DNA from: Clostridia bacterium
GTDB lineage: Bacteria; Bacillota; Clostridia; Oscillospirales; CAG-272
Reading direction: 5' to 3'
Assembly: GCA_017481225.1 (NCBI GenBank)
Contig: JAFUPM010000038.1
Coordinates: forward strand, 1-55,898
Length of the DNA stretch: 55,898 bases
Shown here: positions 8,913 to 17,387 of the stretch, piece by piece
Layout: every line of letters begins with the position of its first letter
Numbering within the stretch: the first letter of the stretch is position 1
Translations under genes and position numbers: made by a program
Notes under the pieces: model-generated
The model's database searches: none
What the model was told of the DNA's origin: nothing
Seen by the model: only the letters and a program-made list of their open reading frames with translations

Positions 8913-11300
8913 TTACTTTTCGGCCCAGAATTGGTCGAGAATTTCGCGCAAGCGTTTCGGGTCGCCGATAAATTTAACACCCTTCCATAGGGCGGGGAGA
9001 GATTTTTTATAAATGGGGTCGTCAAATCTATCGTCTATAAGGACAATGACGCCTCTGTCGTCCTCGCGGCGAATTACTCTGCCTGCCGCCTGGAAAACTC
9101 GGTTCATTCCCGGGTAAATGTAGGCGTATTGCTTGCCCATCTCGTACTTTTCGTCGTAGTATTCTGCCACCGCCTCGCGCTCGTAGGAAAGCTGTGGCAT
9201 ACCGATACCGACCACAACTGCGCCGATAAGGCTGTCTCCTGCCAGGTCAACGCCCTCGGAGTAGATACCGCCCATAACGCAGAAGGCTATAAGGTAAGAG
9301 TTCTCCTCGCGCTTGAAATTCTCTAGAAATTCCCTCTTTTCGCGAAGGGACATATCCTTGCTTTGAGATATGATTTTGATTTTCGGGTACTTTGCGGCGA
9401 ATGCCTTGGAGAGCGCCTCGGAGTATGCGAAGGAGGGCGAGAATATCATATAATGCCCCCTCTTTGCGGATACGGTTGCAGCGATAACCCTACAAACGGC
9501 ACCGAGAGTGTCCTCTCTTTCGGAGAAGCGAGTGCTTACCTTGTCCATTATGGTGACCGAAAGCTGGGAGGGGTCGAAGGGAGAGGAGACCTCGAGGGTG
9601 TCGTCTGACCTTTCGCCGCCAAGCACCGCCCTGTAGTAATCGAGGGGTGAGAGGGTCGCGGAGAAGAGTACCGAGCCGTGGCATTTTTTGAGTCTCTCCC
9701 TTATATTAGGAGCTGTATCCAGGCAGTATAATTTAACACGGATAGCCCCTTTTTCGTAAAATGTAAACAATTTATAACATTCGTCAAACCTTGCGGCAAC
9801 GTCTCTGAACCGCTTCACCGTATAGAGATAAGAGCGTATTTCGTGAGCGCGAGCCTCGGACTCCGAGTCCTTTGCCGACAGGGCTCTGAATAGCTCGCTC
9901 TCTGTCGCCGCGCATAGCTCGTCAAATAGGGAATAGAGTCTCTCGGGTATTTCGGAGAGATTTGCCCAACCTACAAGCTCTCCGTCACGGCCTTCACGCA
10001 GCTCGTCCTTGAGATAAAGCATCATAGTATCGTGGAAAACGCGACACGCCTCCCCACAAATCGCGCGAAGCGAGGAATGCTCCCCGAGAATTTCGCTCTC
10101 GGTAGGTGCCAGAATTGCCGCCTCGTCTATCTCGGCTGAGTATATCTCGCGCGACCTTTCCACAAGGTTGTGCGCCTCGTCTACCAGCAGGGCGTATCTG
10201 CCGCCCTCTGTGAAAAATCTTCTGATATATGCTCTCGGGTCAAACAGGTGGTTGAAGTCGCAGCACACAACGTCGCACAGCTCCGCGTATGATAGCATCA
10301 GCTCATAGGGGCAAATTGCCCATTTTTGCGACACGTCCGCCACCTCGGAAAGAGTGATTACGGGCTTTTGAAGCTTGTATAAATCTAAGGTTGCATCGGC
10401 GAGATTATTACATTCCGCCCGTCTGCAGAGCCGCTTTGACCTGCGGCAGAGGTGATTTTCCGTACACGCCCTGTCCTTTGCCGTCATAATTATGGCGCGA
10501 ATTACAGCGCCTCTTTCGCACATAAGGTTGACGCAGTCCTTCACCGCCTCGGAGGTGGTTGACTTCGGGGTGAGGTAGAACACCTTGTCGCATCTTCCGT
10601 CACCGAGAGTGCGCAGGGCGGGGTAGAGGGCGGAGACGGTTTTTCCCGTACCTGTGGGTGCTGACGCGTACAGCACACCGCCCCTGGATATGGTTCTGTA
10701 GGCGGCTCTTACAAACTCGCCCTGACCCTCTCTTACGTTGTCGTAAGGGAAGCGCATACCCAAGAGAGTGGGGAGTCGCCTTGTTACTCTGTCAATTTCG
10801 GGAGCTGCATATTTTTCCACAACCGAGATGCATTTCTCAAAGAATTTTTCAAGCTTCTCCCGAGGCTGCCTTTCCTCTGTGACGTTATATTCTCCGGTGA
10901 GCGAATTAATATAAACCAGCCTTATGCCCACCGTCTTATATCCGTTTATGCTTGCGAGGGCGTGAGCCAGCACGAATGCTTCGCCACGAACCTCCGAAAT
11001 CTCCTCGCGCCTCGGCTTGTTCAGTGAGGAGGTAATCTCCCGCGCCACGGTGATAACGTCGCCGGATATATCCTCGGCACAGCCCGAAAGCTCAAAGCTA
11101 TGTTCTCCTGCCTCGAAGCTGTAATAGAGCTTCTCCGACCTTACCTCTCCCAAAATTGCGCGAAGCCTGCGGGAGGTGACCTCGAGGAGATTAGGCTCCT
11201 CCTCGTCGAATGGCAGAGTCGGGGATATGCCGCGCCTTGCGATGCTCACAAGCTCGCCGAGAGTTATTCTTATAATATTTCTTTCCTTATCAAACAGCAT
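8913..11300 (-). CDS. XPD/DinG-like superfamily 2 DNA helicase with Fe-S cluster motif
   Basis: 795 residues from the ATG at 11298-11300, preceded by GGGAGGTG; a longer frame lacks this signal. Walker A is YASAPTGTGKT. A cysteine cluster (CTENHLCRRSKRLCRRAEC, plus CPYEL) marks the 4Fe-4S domain of XPD-family helicases. The DEAH box is LLVDEAHNL; further motifs are SVLFSATLSPLDYY, GVDLAGD and the QAAGRVIRRE motif VI. The first 180 residues (with GIRLVYINSLTGEY) look like the PD-(D/E)xK-type N-terminal region common in clostridial members, though active-site residues were not verified. Probably an ATP-dependent 5'-3' DNA helicase in repair. It is the last leftward gene after the capsid operon but has its own promoter. 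Confidence 0.88.
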   Translation of the reverse strand: MLFDKERNIIRITLGELVSIARRGISPTLPFDEEEPNLLEVTSRRLRAILGEVRSEKLYYSFEAGEHSFELSGCAEDISGDVITVAREITSSLNKPRREEISEVRGEAFVLAHALASINGYKTVGIRLVYINSLTGEYNVTEERQPREKLEKFFEKCISVVEKYAAPEIDRVTRRLPTLLGMRFPYDNVREGQGEFVRAAYRTISRGGVLYASAPTGTGKTVSALYPALRTLGDGRCDKVFYLTPKSTTSEAVKDCVNLMCERGAVIRAIIMTAKDRACTENHLCRRSKRLCRRAECNNLADATLDLYKLQKPVITLSEVADVSQKWAICPYELMLSYAELCDVVCCDFNHLFDPRAYIRRFFTEGGRYALLVDEAHNLVERSREIYSAEIDEAAILAPTESEILGEHSSLRAICGEACRVFHDTMMLYLKDELREGRDGELVGWANLSEIPERLYSLFDELCAATESELFRALSAKDSESEARAHEIRSYLYTVKRFRDVAARFDECYKLFTFYEKGAIRVKLYCLDTAPNIRERLKKCHGSVLFSATLSPLDYYRAVLGGERSDDTLEVSSPFDPSQLSVTIMDKVSTRFSEREDTLGAVCRVIAATVSAKRGHYMIFSPSFAYSEALSKAFAAKYPKIKIISQSKDMSLREKREFLENFKREENSYLIAFCVMGGIYSEGVDLAGDSLIGAVVVGIGMPQLSYEREAVAEYYDEKYEMGKQYAYIYPGMNRVFQAAGRVIRREDDRGVIVLIDDRFDDPIYKKSLPALWKGVKFIGDPKRLREILDQFWAEK

Positions 11301-11376
11301 AAGACACCTCCCGTAGCGCAACCACACCTTTGTATGAGCGAATTTTGCTGCCTTGCGGCAAGCTTTTTCACGAATT

Positions 11377-11405
11377 ATTTTAACATAAAAAACAGGCAAA
11401 GTCAA
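11377..11405 (-). promoter_or_regulatory. Promoter of the helicase gene, overlapping the upstream terminator
   Basis: Leftward strand: TTGACT (11400-11405), 17-base spacer, TAAAAT (11377-11382), about 77 bases before the helicase ATG. The -35 hexamer sits inside the terminator stem that ends the capsid operon. Confidence 0.55.
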
Positions 11406-11424
11406 TAGCTCTGACTTTGCCTGT
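11387..11424 (-). terminator. Intrinsic terminator of the capsid-like operon
   Basis: ACAGGCAAAGTC (11392-11403) pairs perfectly with GACTTTGCCTGT (11413-11424), loop of 9. On the leftward strand the stem is followed by six T residues. It closes the 13-kb leftward operon. Confidence 0.85.
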
Positions 11425-11444
11425 CCGCGCTTTACCGCGTGGCT

Positions 11445-11815
11445 TTATAAGTTAGCTCACATCCGTAGCTGAAATATAAGGCTTTGGCGCGGTTGGACTA
11501 GCTATTCTCCTCTGCGCGAGCCTCGGTGCGTGTAGCACTGAACCAGCTAATTTCTCCCTTGTGAGTCTCGGGACGTGTCGCGTTTTGAACTAATTAGGCG
11601 CTCATTCCGAGGCTCGTTGTGCATAACGTTATAAGCTATCTCACATCCGTAGCTGAAATATAGGGCTTTGGCGCGGTTGGACTAGCAAATCTCCTCTGCG
11701 CGAGCCTCGGTGCGTGTAGCGTTAAACTAGCTAATTTCTCCTACGCAAGCCTCGGTGCGTGTAGCACTGAACTAGCTAATTTCTCCTACGCAAGTCTCGG
11801 GACGTGTCGCGTTTT
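11445..11815 (-). repeat. 45-bp stop-ended modules and a 184-bp-offset duplication
   Basis: Units start at 11497, 11542, 11681, 11726 and 11771, spaced 45 bp within each pair or triplet. A block from 11445 to about 11585 recurs at 11629 (offset 184). Read leftward in the frame of the adjacent gene, successive units give NATRPETCVGEIS-stop (the gene's real tail), FSATRTEACVGEIS-stop and FNATRTEARAEEIC-stop. The last unit is therefore coding and the others lie past the stop codon. The remaining sequence in this gene-free stretch is degenerate copies of the same units. Confidence 0.85.
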
Positions 11816-12644
11816 CGGCATTTACGGTATCAATAAAGCCCTCGAGGAGCCTTGTTTTCGTCTCGAGCCAGCTAAGCCCTGCGCCCAAGGCGAAGGCGTA
11901 GCCCGAGCTGTAGCCCTTGAAGCCCACTATTGGGAGGGCAGAAAGCTTTAGTATGCCTTCGATAATCACCGAGGGGGTGAGGTCGGGCTTGGCTGTAAGA
12001 ATTACCGAAGCGGTGAAAAACATACACACGGTAGAGGGCAAAAGCTTAAGAAGTGACCCTACGCGCCTTGCGACGTTTGGATTTACAAGCTCTCGTGCAT
12101 CTGCGCCGTATCTTGAGAGAAGGGAGGTGGGAGTTATGCCGACGGGCTTCATTCTGTCCATTCGACGGAATGCCTTCGCCTCACTGGCTGTTACCCTTTC
12201 TCCCGCCTTGTATTTTTCGTAGGAAATAGCAGAGCAGCCCTCGCGACACAGATAGCTTCTGCGCCTGTAGCTTAGCTCTCTTTCAGAGTAGCTTGCAAGG
12301 TACTCGCGCAGCTTGTCTATATGTTCGGGCTGAATTTTGCGTCTCGCTTCCAGGTAACGGGCACTTGCCTCGCGATACTCCTCACTCTCCTCTCCTAACC
12401 TTTCACTTGCGTCCTCGAGGGAAAAGTAAATAAGGTAAGATGCAATAAGCATCACGAGAAGAGTAGTTGTAAATTCGGCAGTACCAAAGCCCGTTAAGGC
12501 AACGTCGGTAAAGGTAACGAGCGCTGCAACCAGAGCCGTTATTAAAGCTATAATCTTGCCGGAATTGGCGGCGATATAAGCATAGCCGCGTCGCAACAGT
12601 GAGCCGCCCTCCAAGAGGTCTCTATCAAAGCTATGCTCTTTCAT
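11772..12644 (-). CDS. Unknown membrane protein ending the capsid operon
   Basis: 290 residues from the ATG at 12642-12644, which overlaps the upstream stop (ATGA). Two hydrophobic helices lie near residues 29-72 (IIALITALVAALVTF and TTLLVMLIASYLIYFSL). A charged Arg/Glu-rich helical stretch follows (residues about 75-150). Two further hydrophobic segments lie near 205-255. The last 14 residues are encoded by the 45-bp repeat. No family was recognised. By position it could act in particle release or anchoring to the membrane, but this is inference. Confidence 0.7.
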   Translation of the reverse strand: MKEHSFDRDLLEGGSLLRRGYAYIAANSGKIIALITALVAALVTFTDVALTGFGTAEFTTTLLVMLIASYLIYFSLEDASERLGEESEEYREASARYLEARRKIQPEHIDKLREYLASYSERELSYRRRSYLCREGCSAISYEKYKAGERVTASEAKAFRRMDRMKPVGITPTSLLSRYGADARELVNPNVARRVGSLLKLLPSTVCMFFTASVILTAKPDLTPSVIIEGILKLSALPIVGFKGYSSGYAFALGAGLSWLETKTRLLEGFIDTVNAENATRPETCVGEIS

Positions 12645-13003
12645 TTCCTTCTGCCCCCTTTTGCAATGCGGAAGCATACGGCGCCGAGAATATTGCCCAC
12701 AAAGCCCATAAAGGATATGACCGTCATCTCCTCGGCAATCCGCGAGAGCGAGAAGAAAATAACAAATATGATAAGCCATACCGTATAGGAGGCGGCAGAG
12801 CGAAGTATTCTCCCAATATGCTTATACAGAGGAAGCATACAGAGAGCTAAAAGCAGAGCCGTACCGCCTGCCAGGGCGTGCTGTCCTCCCCGTTCAATCC
12901 ATAACGGAAAATAATTAAGTGTCGCAAGCAGCGGAGGAAGAATACAGAGCGAAAAACCGAGAATATGTAAAAGATACTTTACAAAATCGGGCTTTTTACT
13001 CAT
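12641..13003 (-). CDS. Small four-helix membrane protein (holin-like by position only)
   Basis: 120 residues, mostly hydrophobic: helices near LLHILGFSLCILPPLLATL, HALAGGTALLLALCMLPLY, SYTVWLIIFVIFFSL and FMGFVGNILGAVCFRI, with a basic tail KGGRRK. It overlaps the gene upstream by 8 bp and the gene downstream by 4 bp, so translation is coupled. Size and topology resemble phage holins and the place in the operon would fit lysis, but no endolysin gene accompanies it and no family signature was recognised. Confidence 0.7.
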   Translation of the reverse strand: MSKKPDFVKYLLHILGFSLCILPPLLATLNYFPLWIERGGQHALAGGTALLLALCMLPLYKHIGRILRSAASYTVWLIIFVIFFSLSRIAEEMTVISFMGFVGNILGAVCFRIAKGGRRK

Positions 13004-13916
13004 CGCGAGCCAGCTCCTCTCTCATCTTAACAACTCGCGCACCAACCGCCTCCTTTTGATATTGAGGAAGCGATGACGACATAAAGATATCGTAGAGAAG
13101 GTCGATTTGAGATGCCATAATAATCTTGAATTTTTCGCGCTCGGACGAGTCGTTTTGAAGCCCTGAGAGCCTCTCTTCAATAGAGGTGAGGCTGCTTTTG
13201 TAGCCTTCAATGCTCTCGTCAAAGAGACTGAGCTTCTGAGCGATTTCCTTGTAGCCCTCGCCCATACCCACCTTAGTTTCGTCGGCGGACTTTTTTACCT
13301 TGTCCAAAGCACCCTCAATACCCGTTACGGCGCGTGTGAGGGCGGGGAGGAGCCCCTTTTTGTAGGCTATTGCAATAAGTAAGCTGGAGATAAACGCAAG
13401 GGTTGAAAAAATATCCCCGGCATTTTTCATTATTTCGCCGTAGATGATGGAGAATACATTTTTGTCATCTTCGTTTGAAGTGTCTGCACCTTCGGCTGAG
13501 GCTGCATCTTCGTCTGTAGGGGTGTCTTCTTTGTCAGAGTTTGTCTGTGTGTCTACAGTGCCGCTTTCGGTGCCGCTATCCTCATTTGAGGCAGGGCTAT
13601 CATTGCTTTCCGTTTCTGCTATGGCAACGTTATCGTTGCTCTCGGCTTCGGCTGCGGTCTCACCGTAGCTTTCAGCAGCGTTCTCGACGCCGTTATAGGC
13701 GGAGCCAACTACGGGTGTTTCCGCCACGGTAAGACTTCCGTTGCTTTCCGTTTCTGCTATGGCAACGTTATCGTTGCTCTCGGCTTCGGCTGCGGTCTCA
13801 CCGTAGCTTTTGGCTGTATTAGCTGCGAGGGCTGTTACGGGGAGCGCGGCAAAAAGCAGAGCAGAGAGCATTGCAATTGCGGTTGACTTTGCTAAAAATT
13901 TAAATTTCCTTTTCAT
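12996..13916 (-). CDS. Secreted or membrane-anchored protein with signal peptide, duplicated acidic segment and coiled coil
   Basis: 306 residues. A clear signal peptide (basic start, hydrophobic core about 12-28, cleavage near ALPVTALAA). Residues 37-59 and 83-105 are the same 23-residue segment (SYGETAAEAESNDNVAIAET plus ESN). An acidic Thr/Asp/Glu-rich spacer reaches residue 152, a transmembrane helix spans about 168-186 (ifstlafissllIAIA), and a charged coiled-coil tail follows (KKSADETKVGMGEGYKEIAQ and beyond). A Sec-exported protein inside a virion operon is unusual. It could tether particles to the envelope or act in release; the family was not recognised. Confidence 0.72.
   Translation of the reverse strand: MKRKFKFLAKSTAIAMLSALLFAALPVTALAANTAKSYGETAAEAESNDNVAIAETESNGSLTVAETPVVGSAYNGVENAAESYGETAAEAESNDNVAIAETESNDSPASNEDSGTESGTVDTQTNSDKEDTPTDEDAASAEGADTSNEDDKNVFSIIYGEIMKNAGDIFSTLAFISSLLIAIAYKKGLLPALTRAVTGIEGALDKVKKSADETKVGMGEGYKEIAQKLSLFDESIEGYKSSLTSIEERLSGLQNDSSEREKFKIIMASQIDLLYDIFMSSSLPQYQKEAVGARVVKMREELARDE
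13603..13810 (-). repeat. 70-bp perfect direct repeat inside a coding region
   Basis: 13603-13672 and 13741-13810 are identical over 70 bases (offset 138, a multiple of 3), giving the duplicated 23-residue segment of the signal-peptide protein. Perfect identity including third positions implies a recent duplication or conversion. Confidence 0.9.
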
Positions 13917-13935
13917 TAATTTCCTTTCCCGTATA

Positions 13936-14331
13936 TCAGAACAGAGGCGTTCCGTATACGCTTTTTGATATTTTAGCTATCTCCCCCTCAAGCTCCGCAA
14001 CTCTCCGAGAAAGCTGCCTTTCGCGAAGGGATATCCTGCGGATAAAATCGGAGTCGGGAGATGCAGGCTCGAGTATACGTGAGCTTTTGATAAGCTTCGG
14101 CAGCTCGCGGCGGCAGTCCTTTAAAATGAGAATAGGCGTAAGCTCGCCGTCGTCGATAAGTCTGAGGTCGATTTTTGCGACACCCTCCTTGAGGCGCACC
14201 GTTACGTCACCTAAGGTTATGAAGCCGTCGCAGGGCTCAAGGAAGGATATTTCCGCCTCGTGTCCTGTGCCGCTTTTGTAATCAATAAGCTCTGCCTCTC
14301 CCTCGAAAAAGCCTATAACAATTTTAATCAT
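13936..14331 (-). CDS. Unknown small protein of the capsid operon
   Basis: 131 residues. The N-terminal 80 residues look like a beta-rich domain (IKIVIGFFEGEAELIDY, FITLGDVTVRLKEGVAKIDL). The C-terminal 40 residues are helical and charged (ISLRERQLSRRVAELEGEIA), consistent with a coiled-coil oligomerisation helix. Its ATG overlaps the stop of the upstream gene as TAATG. No family was recognised; by context, a virion accessory or fibre-type component. Confidence 0.65.
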   Translation of the reverse strand: MIKIVIGFFEGEAELIDYKSGTGHEAEISFLEPCDGFITLGDVTVRLKEGVAKIDLRLIDDGELTPILILKDCRRELPKLIKSSRILEPASPDSDFIRRISLRERQLSRRVAELEGEIAKISKSVYGTPLF

Positions 14332-14696
14332 TACAGCACCTCCTCGAGCTTTGTAAGTCTTGCTTCAAGATTTGCAAGAGCTGTGGCAAGAGAGGAATTT
14401 CCGACGGAAATAAGGCTTGCAAGATTGCCGTTTCCTATTGCCTCTATCAACTCGCTGAGCTTCATACCGTCGCCTACCGCCACCTCCATAGCCTCAAGCA
14501 CACAGCCCGTGGTGATGTCGTCTATAAGGCTGTTAAATCTTTCGGCTATCAGAAGCGGCAGCTTATCGAACGCCGCCTTCATCTGCGCCGGAGTGTAGCC
14601 CTTGCCGCCCATAGATGCGGGAGCAGTGGGTCTTGTGGGAAGAGAGGAAACCCTTAAGGGGGTTACCTCGCTTGATAGTAATTTGTGAGTTTTCAT
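14331..14696 (-). CDS. Unknown small helical protein of the capsid operon
   Basis: 121 residues. A Pro/Ser/Thr-rich N-terminus (to about residue 30) precedes a helical region with YTPAQMKAAFDKLPLLIAER and a C-terminal Leu-rich helix (ALANLEARLTKLEEVL) that could form a coiled coil. It follows the large tail-hub-like gene by 24 bp and is translationally coupled to the next gene. The pattern resembles short tail or neck chaperone-like proteins, but no family is recognised. Confidence 0.65.
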   Translation of the reverse strand: MKTHKLLSSEVTPLRVSSLPTRPTAPASMGGKGYTPAQMKAAFDKLPLLIAERFNSLIDDITTGCVLEAMEVAVGDGMKLSELIEAIGNGNLASLISVGNSSLATALANLEARLTKLEEVL

Positions 14697-14720
14697 TTTA
14701 ACCTTTCTCGCCCTTTGGCG

Positions 14721-17387
14721 TTAAGTTGTGGTTTTCTTTAGTTTCCCTTTGATTTTGTACCTGTAGTAGATGGAATATACACCGAAGGGAGAACAAAATT
14801 CCTCTGTGTAAAGAGCAATTTGCTTTTCGTTCCACCCTTGACTTCTGTCATCAACACGGATAGCCGAAGCGCCTCCCGTCATAGCCGACATCTGCTCAAA
14901 GCCCATACTGCTGAAGGTCAGGTCGGAGGCGGGGGAAAGACCGTAGGTGACCTTGCCCTTATCGGTGCAAATATCGCAATACAGCCGACCCGTGTCGAAG
15001 TTTTTAAGCTTCAGAACGAGAGATGAGGGAACCGTTCGCTTCTCAAGATACCCGACGTCGCAGTCGTCCATAGCGGTTACGGCGGCATATTTTACCGCCC
15101 TTCCAGCAAAGGAATAGAAGCTCGGGTGAATTCGGTTGCCCATATACGAAGAGTATTCAGCCTCGTCAAAGCTCGCAGAGCCCTTGACACTCGGTGGCGC
15201 GACACCTCGCTTGTCGTTGTTGAAAACGCAAATGTCGCCGCACTCGGTACCGAAATAGAGGTGTATGCCGTCTCCGAGAGCCACCGTAGCCGGGGAAAAT
15301 TCTCCTCCCGAAAGCTCCTCGGTGGGGTGAACCAGGTACTTCGTTTCACCTACTAAGGTGTAGTAGGTAATGTTAGGACTGTGTATCAGCGAGGTGTATA
15401 CAGTTCCGATTGCAACCTCACCGGGATTATCCGCTACGGCAAAGCCCTCGAGAATTTCGTCGGAATATCTATACACCCTTCGTGCCTTCAGGTAGGTTCC
15501 GACACCCGAAACGTAGTACCAATCAAGGTCCGCGGTGCCTCCCGTAAGTCTGTCCTGTGCATTTCCAAGATACATTTTACCGCCGATAAGCACCGCAAGA
15601 TAGCTCTGCCATCGGGTGATAGACGCACTCTCCATATCCTCGTTAAGTAAAAGAGGAGATATATTACCCGAAATGCACCTCAGGTCTCTGTAATCGGAGG
15701 AGGAGCGCTTGAGCGTGGAGATGCCGACGGGGGAGATAAATACCGCGCCGCCGAGAAATCTGTAAGCCTCTCCAAGGACGGGAGTTTTGCTGTGGGAGAA
15801 GCTTTGAGGATAGCTTCTTTCCGTGCCTAAGCCCGAGGGCGTGTGGTAAATAATGCTTCCCGAGCCGTCGTCGTCGCTTTTGAATACTACCAAATCTCCG
15901 TCGTCCACAAGCAGGGATGTGACCTTCGAGCTTCCCTGACCGTCAATGAAATATGACTCTCTACCAAAGTACAGGGGCTGGGGCTTGCCCTCGCTGTCGA
16001 GGCTGCTGTAGAATACAGCACCCCCAAGGCTCGGATTGCCCGAGAGAAATATTCTTCCGTCATATACCGCGCACACGGTGGAGCCGAGTATTGCCGCCTG
16101 CCCGTTGCAGGACGGCGAAGCATTGCCGAAAAGCATTTTGCCAACGTCAATATCAGAAGCATTTCCGTATACGGTAACGACCCTTCCGTCTATTTCGAAG
16201 CGGTCTGCGAAGGTAAGCACAACCTCGCGCGTTGCGGGCTTGAAGGTGAAGGGAACGTTACTTCCGCCAAGGCTTACGCGATATACACCCTTCGCGTCCG
16301 TATGAAGAGGAATAGAAACAGCTACCTCTCTATCCTCCTCCACGTAAAGCACCTCGCGCTCTCCTACGGCGTCAATTCCTTCTATGACGGCATAGTCAAC
16401 AGCGCTACCCGTGTAGCGAATTTCACTCAGAGCATCGCAGCCATAGAACACGTTCGTCCCAAGACTTGAGACCCCAATACCGAGCTGAAAGTATTGGAGA
16501 GACTCGCAGCCCGAGAATACGAATTTGCCTATTTCCGACACCGTGGAGCTGAGGATTACCTTGGTGAGATTTTTGTCTCCCATAAAAGCGTATTTGCCTA
16601 TTTTTACAAGGCCTTTGTTGGTAATAAGCTCCGTTATAGTGAGGTTGTCGCGCAGGGCGGAGGGAGCTATCTCGGTTACGGTATAGCTTCTGCCACCTAT
16701 AGTAGCCCTTGCAGGTATGTAAAGGGGACCCTCGTCCCTTTGCCCGACACCCGTTACGGCGCAGGTCATTTTCTCGCTATCGGTTATTGAATACACAAGC
16801 TCGGGTGAGCCGAATGAAAACTCGGTTGAGGAGCTTACGGTTGTCACCTCGGTAAACCTTGGAGTCAGAAGATTGAGCTGCTCCAGCCGTCTGCCCTCCT
16901 TGTAGGTCGTGGGAATATAGTAGGGCGTGAGGTCCGACTCTGTTGCCTCGGTGACGTTGCCATCACCGTCAATAAGAAGAATTTTCTCACCGTCTATAAC
17001 GTAGAGAAGCCTGCCGAAGGTGAAGGCGCGGCTCTTTTCGTTTCTGAGGGTTGCAATAGGCTCGGGTGACAAGCCTCCGGCTAACAGCTTCTCCTCTTTA
17101 AATCGGTAGAGCTTAGTACCCGAGTGAACGAGAATATACTTTTCTCCGCTGAGGAGAGTTTGAGTGAAAATGGAGTTTATTCTCTCTCCGAGGGAATAGA
17201 GAATTCTAAAGCCCGGAATACTCTCTAAGGCTCCGTCACCCGACATAGGGTCAACGTACATATTCTCGGTATAGAGATATTTTTCCGAAGGCTTGCAGTC
17301 GGCAACAGAGGAGCAGATGCCGCCCATTTTTTCGTAGCTGCGAGTGTATTCCGCATCGGATTTGATTATATTTCTGTGAGTAGCCAT
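14721..17387 (-). CDS. Podovirus-type tail hub/stopper-like protein with an inserted BspA-type leucine-rich-repeat domain
   Basis: 888 residues from the ATG at 17385-17387, which overlaps the upstream stop as TAATG; a GTG nine bases earlier is possible. Residues about 35-140 (NMYVDPMSGDGALESIPGFR, ILVHSGTKLYRF, RLLYVIDGEKILLIDG) and several later segments resemble the beta-strand-rich tail tube/hub proteins (T7 gp12- or P22 gp10-like) of short-tailed phages. Residues about 225-335 form LRR_5-type repeats (TEIAPSALRDN, VKIGKYAFMGDKNLTKVILS, VSEIGKFVFSGCESLQYFQL, SSLGTNVFYGCDALSEI), a module usually found in BspA surface proteins. The hub assignment is by weak similarity and context; the LRR call is firm. 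Confidence 0.7.
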   Translation of the reverse strand: MATHRNIIKSDAEYTRSYEKMGGICSSVADCKPSEKYLYTENMYVDPMSGDGALESIPGFRILYSLGERINSIFTQTLLSGEKYILVHSGTKLYRFKEEKLLAGGLSPEPIATLRNEKSRAFTFGRLLYVIDGEKILLIDGDGNVTEATESDLTPYYIPTTYKEGRRLEQLNLLTPRFTEVTTVSSSTEFSFGSPELVYSITDSEKMTCAVTGVGQRDEGPLYIPARATIGGRSYTVTEIAPSALRDNLTITELITNKGLVKIGKYAFMGDKNLTKVILSSTVSEIGKFVFSGCESLQYFQLGIGVSSLGTNVFYGCDALSEIRYTGSAVDYAVIEGIDAVGEREVLYVEEDREVAVSIPLHTDAKGVYRVSLGGSNVPFTFKPATREVVLTFADRFEIDGRVVTVYGNASDIDVGKMLFGNASPSCNGQAAILGSTVCAVYDGRIFLSGNPSLGGAVFYSSLDSEGKPQPLYFGRESYFIDGQGSSKVTSLLVDDGDLVVFKSDDDGSGSIIYHTPSGLGTERSYPQSFSHSKTPVLGEAYRFLGGAVFISPVGISTLKRSSSDYRDLRCISGNISPLLLNEDMESASITRWQSYLAVLIGGKMYLGNAQDRLTGGTADLDWYYVSGVGTYLKARRVYRYSDEILEGFAVADNPGEVAIGTVYTSLIHSPNITYYTLVGETKYLVHPTEELSGGEFSPATVALGDGIHLYFGTECGDICVFNNDKRGVAPPSVKGSASFDEAEYSSYMGNRIHPSFYSFAGRAVKYAAVTAMDDCDVGYLEKRTVPSSLVLKLKNFDTGRLYCDICTDKGKVTYGLSPASDLTFSSMGFEQMSAMTGGASAIRVDDRSQGWNEKQIALYTEEFCSPFGVYSIYYRYKIKGKLKKTTT

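Noticed and set aside
11445-11815. CRISPR-like array
   Set aside because: Units follow directly on one another without unique spacers, include coding sequence, and no cas gene is near.
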